Part shown: positions 1 through 7,488 of the stretch, piece after piece | How positions within the stretch are numbered: the stretch's first letter is position 1 | Layout of the letters: each line of letters begins with the position of its first letter | Assembly: GCA_017462145.1 (NCBI GenBank) | Contig: JAFTRT010000092.1 | Location: 1 to 25,467, forward strand | Direction of reading: 5' to 3' | Length of the DNA: 25,467 bases | Source: Clostridia bacterium | GTDB lineage: Bacteria; Bacillota_A; Clostridia; Oscillospirales; CAG-272 | Translations under genes and position numbers: made by a program | The notes under the pieces: generated by a model | What the model was told of the DNA's origin: nothing | The model's input: only the letters and a program-made list of their open reading frames with translations | The model's database searches: none

Positions 1-88
1 CACCATCCTGTTTGACCACTACCTCATTACGTCAAACGGTGCGGTTCTGTTGGAATCGGGAATCAATCTCACACAGGAAGAACAACCG
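1..88 (+). repeat. Direct repeat, copy 1 (lipoprotein gene 3' end)
   Basis: Direct repeat of 88 bases shared with 2046-2133, differing at two positions, both in third codon positions. It marks a gene duplication whose other members presumably lie to the left of the window. Confidence 0.85.
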
Positions 89-100
89 TTCGCACCCTAA
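2..100 (+). CDS. C-terminal end of a lipoprotein-family paralogue, cut by the window edge
   Basis: Only the last 32 codons are inside the window, reading in frame from base 2 to the TAA at 98-100. Bases 1-88 match 2046-2133, the end of the intact lipoprotein gene at 1483-2136, with two silent differences (TAC CTC against TAT CTT), so this is the tail of a second copy of that gene. The two copies diverge just before their stops: this one ends Pro-Phe-Ala-Pro, the other ends at Pro. No function is known for the family. The near identity at the DNA level means a recent duplication or gene conversion. Confidence 0.75.
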   Translation, partial: TILFDHYLITSNGAVLLESGINLTQEEQPFAP

Positions 101-113
101 AAGGAGGTACATC

Positions 114-227
114 ATGAAAAATTTCTTACTGTTCTTTCTAACCGCCGCCCTGTGCCGTTCCCTTGTCTGCTACGGAGAAAAAGAACCGGAATACGCAAAC
201 GAAGCACCTAATTATACTATTTCATGA
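114..227 (+). pseudogene. Truncated lipoprotein signal-peptide remnant of the same family
   Basis: An ATG at 114 with a strong AAGGAGG site just upstream opens a 37-codon frame. Its first 34 or so residues match the start of the lipoprotein gene at 1483 (the same MKxFLLxFLTA leader, the SLVC cysteine region and the NEAP motif). The frame ends at the TGA at 225-227, directly after NEAPNYTIS, where the intact copy continues for about 180 residues. The body of the gene is gone and a different lipoprotein gene begins 17 bases later. It is best read as a decayed or deleted copy. It could still be translated as a tiny secreted peptide. Confidence 0.6.
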
Positions 228-244
228 AGTGGAGGGTGTCACAC

Positions 245-1426
245 ATGAAGAAAATTATATTATTAATATTAGCCGTAATTATGTGCTTCTCTTTCGAAGG
301 CTGTAATGGTGATCACCAAAATCCAGGCACCACGATTACCACAACAGATCCAGTATTACCGATAACAGGTCGTGAAAAAATCGAACAATTTTGGATTCCT
401 GTAGACGAATACCATTACCGAGAAGTTGCATTGACTGCTGATCCCATGGAATGTCTTGACTTCTTTATGGAGAAGAAAGGATCATGGGCCCCCTTCAAAG
501 AAGCATATATCAATGCTACTGAAATGAAATGGCTTCCGGTATATGGAGAACGCTTGGAGGAAACAAATCTTCGTGCTTATCTGTTTTATATAGACCAAAC
601 GTTAATAGATGCTACCATTTTAAGCATTGTCGAAAGCGGGGAAACCTTTGAAATCAATATTTTTTGTTCAGATGTTGCCTTATACCCCTATCAGCAAGAC
701 AGAACATCTGCTCATCCGCAAGAGTATTATAATCAAAAAAAATTCATGCAAGAGTGTCAATGGGCAAACGAATTCAGAGAAACGTTTACGATAGAGGGTG
801 TTCTTTTGTGTGCACAGAGACATTTAGGCTATAACATATTCGGTCATGAAAAAGGAGAGACGGAATTAAAATATGTTAGCAACAACGGTCCTGCTTCCTT
901 GCGTTATATTGAGCCGGTTTCCGATATCTCTTCTGCGCAAACAGTTTATCAACAATATTGGGAAGAAAGATTGCAAATTTTATCTTCTATCTACTTTTAC
1001 CCATGGAAAGAAAAAGAGCTCAACAGCGCCAACTTCATGGCCGTACACGGTGTTAATTCTTTAGAAGCCGCCCAATTGTATTACCAAACGGACGGAGACA
1101 TGCTAGTCATTCCTTTACTTTCAAACGAATTAGGGGAGGATTATCAGCTCCATCTCATGTACCAAGGGAATCAACTCATGGGAGAAGTGGTAACCAAAAC
1201 CGACACCTATGAAATTGTTTGGACCCGTCTCAATGTAACAAAAGATGCAAAAGGAGATTTGGAATTTTCTCCGTTAGAAGGAGTTTCCACCTATGAAAAA
1301 ACGCTGAATACCACCTTTGAGGCCAACAAAAAAGAAAATGTTTTGGGAGTAATCCTTGATCTTGAACAAGAAAATCCCTTTGTTCCTTTTGGTGAAGAAA
1401 GGGGAACTGTAAAATATCTAAATTAG
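245..1426 (+). CDS. Putative secreted lipoprotein, unknown function
   Basis: This 393-residue product begins with Met-Lys-Lys, a hydrophobic stretch at about residues 4-17 and a lipobox-like SFEGC (Cys about 20), so it should be exported and lipid-anchored to the outer face of the membrane. I chose ATG 245 over the earlier in-frame ATG at 224 because GGAGG lies at 229-233, well spaced for 245, and because the charged-hydrophobic leader starts here. No catalytic motif or known domain is recognised. A short stretch near residues 110-125 (SIVESGETFEINIF) weakly resembles SIEASGDKFIYNF in the next gene, so the two may be distant relatives. Codon use is visibly AT-richer than most of the window. 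It sits between two members of a different duplicated lipoprotein family. Confidence 0.7.
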   Translation: MKKIILLILAVIMCFSFEGCNGDHQNPGTTITTTDPVLPITGREKIEQFWIPVDEYHYREVALTADPMECLDFFMEKKGSWAPFKEAYINATEMKWLPVYGERLEETNLRAYLFYIDQTLIDATILSIVESGETFEINIFCSDVALYPYQQDRTSAHPQEYYNQKKFMQECQWANEFRETFTIEGVLLCAQRHLGYNIFGHEKGETELKYVSNNGPASLRYIEPVSDISSAQTVYQQYWEERLQILSSIYFYPWKEKELNSANFMAVHGVNSLEAAQLYYQTDGDMLVIPLLSNELGEDYQLHLMYQGNQLMGEVVTKTDTYEIVWTRLNVTKDAKGDLEFSPLEGVSTYEKTLNTTFEANKKENVLGVILDLEQENPFVPFGEERGTVKYLN

Positions 1427-1482
1427 TATCCCACCCTTGGGCGGAGGCTTCCCTACGTCCAAGGAAAAAAAGGAGTTCCAAT

Positions 1483-2136
1483 ATGAAAAAATTTTTGTTG
1501 CTCTTTCTAACCGCCCTCTTGTGCCTTTCCCTTGTCTGCTGCCGAGAAGAAGAGCCCTACGTCATAAACGAAGCACCTACATACCGTGTCACAAGCCGTG
1601 AACAGTTTCTATCAGATTTGGTTTGGGTTAAAAACAATCCCAACGTAATCGAAGAATGCAAAACAACGGAAGAATGTATCGCTGTACAAAATATCGTGGG
1701 AGACCGTCTAAGTGCGATGGACTGTATGAATTTTCATGAGGTGGATTCTGTTTTGATTCCCACCATACAGAAATATTCCTATGAACTCTATTCGATTGAA
1801 GCGTCAGGTGATAAATTCATATACAACTTTAAGGTTCCCGCTACTCTAAACGAGGAGAACCAATATCCAACGGTTTCCGTTTTTGTCAGCCGAGCAAAAA
1901 ATTCTGTTATTCAAGTTGCTTTGTCTACGGGAAGAAATGAAATTCCTTTCGTAGAACATGAAACAGCTTGGGCCTACTATTACGGAGGAAAAGCGGTCGT
2001 TTACCCCAAGAACGAATGGTTTACGGATTTTGAGCAAACGGCAAGCACCATCCTGTTTGACCACTATCTTATTACGTCAAACGGTGCGGTTCTGTTGGAA
2101 TCGGGAATCAATCTCACACAGGAAGAACAACCGTGA
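1483..2136 (+). CDS. Putative secreted lipoprotein, intact copy of a duplicated family
   Basis: The 217-residue protein starts with a Lys-Lys plus hydrophobic leader (residues 2-18) followed by a double cysteine at about 19-20, a plausible lipoprotein processing site though the lipobox is not canonical (LVCC). AAGGAG lies 8 bases before the ATG. The mature part is polar and has no motif I recognise. Two partial relatives lie upstream in the window: a near-identical C-terminus at 2-100 and a truncated N-terminus at 114-227. A strong hairpin terminator follows the stop. A cell-surface role is inferred only from the signal peptide. Confidence 0.7.
   Translation: MKKFLLLFLTALLCLSLVCCREEEPYVINEAPTYRVTSREQFLSDLVWVKNNPNVIEECKTTEECIAVQNIVGDRLSAMDCMNFHEVDSVLIPTIQKYSYELYSIEASGDKFIYNFKVPATLNEENQYPTVSVFVSRAKNSVIQVALSTGRNEIPFVEHETAWAYYYGGKAVVYPKNEWFTDFEQTASTILFDHYLITSNGAVLLESGINLTQEEQP
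2046..2133 (+). repeat. Direct repeat, copy 2 (lipoprotein gene 3' end)
   Basis: Second copy of the 88-base direct repeat at 1-88, inside the 3' end of the intact lipoprotein gene. Identity stops abruptly three bases before the stop codon. Confidence 0.85.
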
Positions 2137-2151
2137 CCGAAACCAATCCAA

Positions 2152-2190
2152 AAAGAGCCCGAAAGACGGTTTTCGTCTTCCGGGCTCTTT
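2152..2190. terminator. Hairpin terminator between convergent genes
   Basis: A long inverted repeat (AAAGAGCCCG...CGGGCTCTTT, arms of about 17 bases, one mismatch) lies between the stop of the plus-strand lipoprotein gene and the end of the minus-strand gene at 2207. The A-rich left side and T-rich right side let it work in both directions. Confidence 0.8.
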
Positions 2191-2206
2191 GGCTTTTAAT
2201 GGGAAA

Positions 2207-2734
2207 TCATCCCCGCTCCATGCCGTTTTGCAACAGCGTCAACAAGATCTCATCGGGGCAAAGGGAAATGGCCACAGGACCGCCCAACTGCTCCTTGATC
2301 AACAGATAGGTCACCGAATCGGGGGAAAGATCGGGACAATAATGGTACAGCTTTCGTCCCTCCTTCCGAATCCGCTCACGGAGGGCACGCAATGCCGCCT
2401 GATCCTCGCTTTTCAGGGTGATGATCTCCTCCACATCCGTCAAAGCAATGCGGCAAACGGTCATGCGGCGCTTTCCGCTCATCAGCTCCACCACCTCAAA
2501 ATCGGCTTGTCCGTCCTCGACGGGACAGATCCGGTAAACGTAGCTTTTTGCCACGTATCGGGTAGCCAAAAAGATGGCCGCCGTCAACAGCCCCGCCCCT
2601 GCCAACTGAAACAGCGAGGCATAGGGGAGGCCAAGGATTCTGGGCAGGAGAATGAGCACACCGCCGCCGACCAAAAAAAGAGGGATGAGACGCTGTGCCT
2701 TTTGATTGTTTTTAGGGGGAGTATATTCGTACAT
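2207..2734 (-). CDS. Small two-helix membrane protein, unknown function
   Basis: The 175-residue product has two hydrophobic segments at about residues 15-35 and 39-60, then a soluble part of about 115 residues with a charged central helix (many Arg, Lys and Glu at about 105-125). I used the ATG at 2734 because GAGG sits 5 bases upstream; a GTG at 2746 is also in frame but would place that site inside the gene. No family is recognised with confidence. It is divergent from the gene at 2852 and convergent with the lipoprotein gene, so it is probably monocistronic. No clear promoter was found for it. Confidence 0.65.
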   Translation of the reverse strand: MYEYTPPKNNQKAQRLIPLFLVGGGVLILLPRILGLPYASLFQLAGAGLLTAAIFLATRYVAKSYVYRICPVEDGQADFEVVELMSGKRRMTVCRIALTDVEEIITLKSEDQAALRALRERIRKEGRKLYHYCPDLSPDSVTYLLIKEQLGGPVAISLCPDEILLTLLQNGMERG

Positions 2735-2774
2735 ACGCAACCTCACGCTTCACGGATTGTTTCACACGGACTAC

Positions 2775-2803
2775 TTGCAATCATCACAATTTTGTGATAT
2801 AAT
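2775..2803 (+). promoter_or_regulatory. Sigma-A promoter with extended -10, upstream of the 2852 gene
   Basis: TTGCAA at 2775-2780 and a perfect TATAAT at 2798-2803 are separated by 17 bases, with TG at 2795-2796 forming an extended -10. It drives the gene starting at 2852. Confidence 0.85.
2783..2798. promoter_or_regulatory. Candidate operator dyad inside promoter spacer
   Basis: ATCACAA-TT-TTGTGAT is a perfect inverted repeat (7-base arms, 2-base centre) filling the gap between the -35 and -10 elements. A protein bound there would block RNA polymerase. The site matches no regulator consensus I can name. Confidence 0.4.
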
Positions 2804-2851
2804 GACAGGTGAATCCAAATCTTATTTATATTATAGCCAAAAGGAGCTTTC

Positions 2852-3610
2852 ATGTCAAGAGTTACTCGCACCTTCCGACACATCGGAGTGCTGTTGAAAA
2901 TTTTGCTGACCGTTGGCATTGCTTTGGTCTGCGGTTTTCTGTTTTGGCGGATCTTTATTGCACAGGAGCCGCCCAAGGAGCTGGATCATCTGACCCCCAA
3001 CGATGCCCTGTACCAGCTGTACGAGCAGGAGGACAACGATCTGACCCTCATGCGCCAAAAGCAGAATACCATCACCCGTGCCGAAAAAAACAAAGGGTAT
3101 TTCGCCGTTCCGGACGTGGTGTTCATTCCCGATGCCGATCAGATCCAAGTGCTGTTCCGCTATAACAACAGCACCATCCGTGCATTGGTGGATGACAACA
3201 AGGTGGCCTCCTTGGAGGAGCTTCCTGCCCGCACCGACCGTATTTACGACGTGACTTTAGTGCTCAATCTGGATCTGACCCCGAACGTAACCTCCGACAA
3301 CGCCAAAACCGATCCCGCCAGCGTTCGTCAGGTGCGCATCACCGCTACCACAGAGCAGATGGAACAAAAGTATATGTATAACTACACCCGCTTGGTCTTT
3401 GATATGCCGGAGGATCTGGATCTGTCCGCCATCATCGACGACGGAACCCTGTTGGCCGTTTTTGCCGACGTGTATTACACGGGAGATCTGGACTACAACC
3501 AAGATCCCTACGGAACGCTCTGTCTATACGACTACAAGTCTCAAAAGCTGTATGAACAGCCCAAGAGTGCCGATTGGGCTGCTTTGAAGGAATACGGCAA
3601 GAGGTCGTAA
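2852..3610 (+). CDS. Membrane-anchored protein with one N-terminal helix, unknown function
   Basis: The 252-residue protein has a single hydrophobic helix at about residues 12-36 behind a basic N-terminus (Arg3, Arg6, Arg9), so the large C-terminal part should face outside. That part is acidic, rich in Asp and Thr, and shows no catalytic motif or domain I recognise. AAGGAG lies 6 bases before the ATG, and a very good promoter with an embedded dyad lies at 2775-2803. The RNHCP gene follows after 10 bases and is very likely co-transcribed. No function is assigned. Confidence 0.7.
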   Translation: MSRVTRTFRHIGVLLKILLTVGIALVCGFLFWRIFIAQEPPKELDHLTPNDALYQLYEQEDNDLTLMRQKQNTITRAEKNKGYFAVPDVVFIPDADQIQVLFRYNNSTIRALVDDNKVASLEELPARTDRIYDVTLVLNLDLTPNVTSDNAKTDPASVRQVRITATTEQMEQKYMYNYTRLVFDMPEDLDLSAIIDDGTLLAVFADVYYTGDLDYNQDPYGTLCLYDYKSQKLYEQPKSADWAALKEYGKRS

Positions 3611-3620
3611 AGGAGATCAG

Positions 3621-3956
3621 ATGGAACAAAAACGCTTTACCAAAAACGATTGCGCCTTTACCTGTGCCCATTGCGGCCGAGAGGTGCTCCCCATGGGCAA
3701 CAGCTCTCGCAACCATTGCCCCTTTTGTCTGTGGTCGCTCCACGTGGATATCAACCCCGGTGACCGTGCCAATCCCTGCGGAGGGCAGATGCGGCCCATC
3801 CGCTCCGAGCCCGATCCCCGACGGGGCTTTGTCATTCTTCACCGTTGTGAAAAGTGCGGTGAGATCCGCCGCAACCGTGCAGCGTTGGATGCCAAAAATC
3901 AGCCCGACAACCGTTCCCTGCTCATTCGTCTCACCGCAGGTGACGGAGCCTTCTGA
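3621..3956 (+). CDS. RNHCP domain protein (zinc-ribbon-like)
   Basis: The 111-residue protein carries the diagnostic RNHCP string at residues 30-34, flanked by CAHC at 15-18 and CPFC at 33-36, with a third pair CEKC at 76-79. Such paired cysteines usually bind zinc. The family is small, named after this motif and has no established function. AAAGGAG lies about 7 bases before the ATG. It follows the membrane-anchored protein after 10 bases and ends just before a perfect palindromic terminator, so the pair forms a two-gene unit. Confidence 0.85.
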   Translation: MEQKRFTKNDCAFTCAHCGREVLPMGNSSRNHCPFCLWSLHVDINPGDRANPCGGQMRPIRSEPDPRRGFVILHRCEKCGEIRRNRAALDAKNQPDNRSLLIRLTAGDGAF

Positions 3957-3967
3957 CCTTGTCATTC

Positions 3968-3999
3968 AAAAGAGCCTTCTTGATCAAGAAGGCTCTTTT
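3968..3999. terminator. Perfect 32-base palindromic bidirectional terminator
   Basis: A perfect 16-base inverted repeat with no central loop bases (arms AAAAGAGCCTTCTTGA) followed by further T residues separates the convergent RNHCP and murA genes. It reads as a terminator on both strands. Confidence 0.9.
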
Positions 4000-4008
4000 T
4001 TGATTTCC

Positions 4009-5265
4009 TTAAATTCGCCGCACGTCGGCACCCAGTGCCCGCAGCTTTTCTACGATATTCTGATATCCTCGATCCAGATATTCCAATCCCCCCACGGTGG
4101 TCACACCGTCGGCGGCCAGACCTGCGATCACAAGACATGCCCCCGCACGCAGATCGGTGGCTCCCACCTCTGCCCCGTGCAGTTGGGCAACACCCGTGAT
4201 GTAGGCGGCATTTTCCACTACCTTGATATCCGCCCCCATCTTCTCCAACTCCTTGGTATATTTGAAGCGTTCGCCCCAAATTCCTTCCGAAATCACACTC
4301 ATGCCTCGTGCCAAGCACAGCATGGCGCTGAACTGGGGGTGCATATCCGTAGGAAAGCCCGGATAGGGATTGGTCTTGATAGAGGTTCCCCGATAGGGGT
4401 CCCGAGCCGTTACCGTAATGGAGCTGTCTCCGACGGCCACCTCCACACCGATCTCTCGGAGCTTGGCGGTTACCGCCTCCATGTGGCGAGGAATGATCTT
4501 GGTGACCGTCACAGATCCGCCCGTGGCCACCGCCGCCGCCATATAAGTTCCCGCCTCAATCATATCGGGAGCCAATTGATACCGACATCCATGCAAACGC
4601 TTGACTCCTCGGACTCGGATCATACCCGTTCCCGCACCGCTGATATCAGCACCGCAGGCGTTGAGGAAGCAAGCCATATCCACAATATGAGGCTCACGAG
4701 CCGCATTTTCGATCACCGTCGTACCCTCGGCAAATACGGCGGCCAGCATCACGTTGATGGTAGCCCCTACCGAGACCACATCCATGTAAATTTGATTGCC
4801 GTGCAGTCCGTTCTTCGCCTCGGCAATAATATTGGCGTTTTCACCGTATGTAATGGTTGCCCCCAACAGCTCAAAGCCCTTGATGTGTTGGTTGATGGGG
4901 CGCAGACCGAAATCACAGCCGCCGGGATAGCCCACCTGTGCCGCATGAAAACGGCCCAACATGGCACCGATGAGGTAGGTGGATGCACGCATTTTCCCCA
5001 CCAGCTCCAGAGGGGGGCTTTTCATGATCACATCACGGCTGTCGATCATCACCGTGTCGGTATCCAGCATCCGAACCTTTGCGCCCAAGGAGCGCAAAAT
5101 CTCCAGCGTCAGCGAAATATCACTCAGATCCGACAGATTGCCGATGACGCAGATATCGCCCGCCGCAAGGGTGCCAAACAGCACGGGAAGAGCGGAATTT
5201 TTCATTCCGCTGATCTCCACCTCACCCATCAGGGGTCGACCGCCTCGAATCAGCAACTTTTCCAT
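4009..5265 (-). CDS. murA: UDP-N-acetylglucosamine 1-carboxyvinyltransferase
   Basis: MurA transfers enolpyruvate from phosphoenolpyruvate to UDP-GlcNAc, the first committed step of peptidoglycan precursor synthesis in the cytoplasm. At 418 residues it has the normal family length. Visible family marks are GMKNS with Lys22-Asn23, the PGGC loop with catalytic Cys117 (the fosfomycin target, Cys115 in E. coli), the following RPINQHIKG segment, and the FPTDMHPQF motif with the catalytic Asp. GGAGG lies 7 bases before the ATG. It is the last gene of a minus-strand operon with the DUF3810 protein (25-base gap) and a pseudouridine synthase, and ends at the shared palindromic terminator. Many Bacillota carry two MurA paralogues; which one this is cannot be told here. 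Confidence 0.96.
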   Translation of the reverse strand: MEKLLIRGGRPLMGEVEISGMKNSALPVLFGTLAAGDICVIGNLSDLSDISLTLEILRSLGAKVRMLDTDTVMIDSRDVIMKSPPLELVGKMRASTYLIGAMLGRFHAAQVGYPGGCDFGLRPINQHIKGFELLGATITYGENANIIAEAKNGLHGNQIYMDVVSVGATINVMLAAVFAEGTTVIENAAREPHIVDMACFLNACGADISGAGTGMIRVRGVKRLHGCRYQLAPDMIEAGTYMAAAVATGGSVTVTKIIPRHMEAVTAKLREIGVEVAVGDSSITVTARDPYRGTSIKTNPYPGFPTDMHPQFSAMLCLARGMSVISEGIWGERFKYTKELEKMGADIKVVENAAYITGVAQLHGAEVGATDLRAGACLVIAGLAADGVTTVGGLEYLDRGYQNIVEKLRALGADVRRI

Positions 5266-5290
5266 AAAGTCCTCCGTATCAAACCGATGT

Positions 5291-6457
5291 TTACCAGTGT
5301 TTCCAATAGGCCACCGCCAAGTCCACCACCATACCGTAGCTCTTGGTTCCCTCGGTGCCTTGAATGGTCAGATAGGTGTTGTTCACCGCACCCGACACTT
5401 GACTTGCCACCGAATCCTGATAGGTGGCGTAAAAATTCCGATAAGCCACACGCTCGTTTCTCACGTCTGCACAAAGAGACCCCTGTACCCGACCGTACAG
5501 CGTTCCGTCAGCCGAGCTGAGCGCACCGATGACATAATCGTATAAATTCAGGTAAGCGCAATATTGCAAATAAGGATCCTCCGACTCCATACACACCAAA
5601 AAGGCCATAAAATTGGCCTCGTTTTCACGGGCAATGCCCCGTTGATGTGCCAACTCGTGAGCCGCCGTAAAGGGGAGCGTGTAGTCGGGAAAGTCCACGT
5701 TCAGATTGGCCTCTCCCGTAAAGAAGGTATAGACCCCCGTAATGTGCGTATAGGACATGGGGTAGCTGAGCATCACAGGCTTGATACGGCTGTGAAGCCG
5801 CTGCAAAAAGGGATATCGCTCGCAGGCCTTATCATAGGCGGCCATCAGCCGATCGTTCATCCCGTTCAGATCGTACGGCATGACCGAAAAATGGTCTTTT
5901 CCGTACACCGTTTCCACCGAATGATCGTTCAACTCATCCACCAACCACATCGCCGTTCCGTACAGATCCTCTGCGCTGACCTTCTCGGCAGGAAGCCCCA
6001 GCTTCTCATCCAAAGAGCTTCCCCGATAGCCTGCGGCAAAGCCCAAGGCAAAGACCGAAAACAGGTAGGCCAAGAGAGAAAGGATGGTAACGCAGTAGAT
6101 CAGAACGTCTCGCCAGGAATCCGCATATCGTTTGACTCCCACCCAAAACAGAACCGCCACCAAAACGGGAAGCATCAGCAGCAAAAATTCGGCCAAGGAA
6201 AAGGGGATCCACCCCGTCAGCGTGGCAAAGAAGGCCCGTACAACAGAGCCGATATAGCGATTATATCCATCTGCAAAAGCAGGAAACAGACAAAACAGAC
6301 CGTACAGCAACAGACCGACAAGGGCCAAGCCGTACAGCACCCATACGAAGATGGGAAGCGAGCGTAAAAATGCTTGGATCGCTCGCCACTTCCCTTTCGG
6401 GGCACTCATTTCCACTGCCTCACAAGGCAGGTCGTTTGGTTGATTCATAGCATCCAT
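5291..6457 (-). CDS. DUF3810-type membrane protein with HExxH metallopeptidase-like motif
   Basis: The 388-residue protein has three hydrophobic segments at about residues 36-61, 86-108 and 118-143, then a soluble domain of about 245 residues. That domain contains HELAH at 267-271 followed by RGIARENEAN, giving His267, Glu268 and His271 plus a downstream Glu (278 or 280) that could complete a zinc site. This arrangement is characteristic of the DUF3810 family, whose activity is not established. The start is the first of two close in-frame ATGs; the ribosome site is weak, as expected with the upstream gene ending only 9 bases away. The neighbouring murA suggests an envelope role, which is inference. 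Confidence 0.8.
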   Translation of the reverse strand: MDAMNQPNDLPCEAVEMSAPKGKWRAIQAFLRSLPIFVWVLYGLALVGLLLYGLFCLFPAFADGYNRYIGSVVRAFFATLTGWIPFSLAEFLLLMLPVLVAVLFWVGVKRYADSWRDVLIYCVTILSLLAYLFSVFALGFAAGYRGSSLDEKLGLPAEKVSAEDLYGTAMWLVDELNDHSVETVYGKDHFSVMPYDLNGMNDRLMAAYDKACERYPFLQRLHSRIKPVMLSYPMSYTHITGVYTFFTGEANLNVDFPDYTLPFTAAHELAHQRGIARENEANFMAFLVCMESEDPYLQYCAYLNLYDYVIGALSSADGTLYGRVQGSLCADVRNERVAYRNFYATYQDSVASQVSGAVNNTYLTIQGTEGTKSYGMVVDLAVAYWKHW

Positions 6458-6466
6458 TCTTTCTTT

Positions 6467-7429
6467 TTATTCCTTTGGGAGCATACAAAGCCCCTCTTCC
6501 ATGCAAAGTCGATCGGCCGCCTCCAGCGTCTCGGGAGAAAACAACGCTCTTACCAATGCCAGCATATCCTCCTGCAAGGGGGCGCAAACACGGCACGCCT
6601 CTCCGCTTTTGGGATGAGGAAAGGCCAGCATGGCCGAATGTAGGGCATGGCGGTCAATGAGCGGGGAGGGCGAGCCATATAGCGTATCGCCCACGATGGG
6701 ACACCCAAGCCCCGCAAAATGCACCCGAAGCTGGTGGGTCCTTCCCGTAACGGGAGAGGCCAAGCAGAGAGAATACCCTCCGCTCTCTGCCAACACCCGA
6801 TAGCGAGTAATGGCACGGTCGCCGCCCTCTCCCTCGGCACAAATTTCCCGAACAATGATACTCTCGGCCGTACGGCGCAAATACGTATCCACCGTTCCCT
6901 GCCGCTCCTCGGGGCATCCCTTCAGCACGGCAATATATTGTTTGTGGATAGCACCCTCCCGCATGGCCGCCGAAAGTCGGGCGGCCGTCAGACGGTCACG
7001 GGCACTCAACAAAAGACCGCTGGTGTTGCCGTCCAATCGGTTGACGGGGCGAAAAACAAAGGGGATCCCCTCCTTGGCATAACGAAACGCCAAGGCGTTG
7101 GCTACCGTATCCTCACGGTGTCCAAAGGAAGGGTGCGTGGGCATGTGAGCCGGCTTATCGGGCAGGACCACCGTCTCATCCTCATAAGCAATGGCAAGGG
7201 GAAGCGAAACAGGCAAAACGGCCTCTTGCGGCTCGGTATCCTCAAAAGCAAGCGACAGCACCTCCCCCTCTGAAAGAAGATGCCGGACGGTCACCCGTGT
7301 GCCATTGACGGTGATGCCATGGGGCAAAAATTTCAAATGCTTCAAAGCGGCACCCGAAAGGCCTACCACCCGTTTGGCGTAGTCCTTCACGGTCATGCGA
7401 TCATGCGCTCGGTCTATGATATAATCCAC
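6467..7429 (-). CDS. RluA-family 23S rRNA-type pseudouridine synthase
   Basis: This enzyme family converts uridine to pseudouridine in structured RNA. The catalytic motif NRLDGNTSG is at about residues 130-138 (catalytic Asp133), and an S4-like RNA-binding region precedes it (residues 1-60). The typical GRTHQLRVH motif and the GDTLYG motif follow. I chose GTG 7429 because GGAGG lies 5 bases upstream; an in-frame GTG at 7441 would give four more residues but has no good ribosome site. The product is 320 residues. It is the first gene of the minus-strand operon leading to murA. The exact target uridine, and whether it corresponds to RluC or RluD, cannot be decided from sequence alone. Confidence 0.9.
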   Translation of the reverse strand: MDYIIDRAHDRMTVKDYAKRVVGLSGAALKHLKFLPHGITVNGTRVTVRHLLSEGEVLSLAFEDTEPQEAVLPVSLPLAIAYEDETVVLPDKPAHMPTHPSFGHREDTVANALAFRYAKEGIPFVFRPVNRLDGNTSGLLLSARDRLTAARLSAAMREGAIHKQYIAVLKGCPEERQGTVDTYLRRTAESIIVREICAEGEGGDRAITRYRVLAESGGYSLCLASPVTGRTHQLRVHFAGLGCPIVGDTLYGSPSPLIDRHALHSAMLAFPHPKSGEACRVCAPLQEDMLALVRALFSPETLEAADRLCMEEGLCMLPKE

Positions 7430-7459
7430 GCCATCCTCCACTCGTTCGGTATCAAATCT

Positions 7460-7488
7460 ATTATATCATGATTTCGCCCATATTACAA
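7460..7488 (-). promoter_or_regulatory. Sigma-A promoter of the pseudouridine synthase-DUF3810-murA operon
   Basis: On the minus strand, TTGTAA (7488-7483), a 17-base spacer ending in TGA (extended -10), and a perfect TATAAT (7465-7460) lie about 30 bases before the GTG start. Confidence 0.8.

Noticed and set aside
3574..5520. A 648-codon open frame on the plus strand opposite murA
   Set aside because: It lies antisense to murA and part of the DUF3810 gene, which have clear family motifs. It has no ribosome site, and its composition (His, Arg and Gln rich) is that of a shadow frame.
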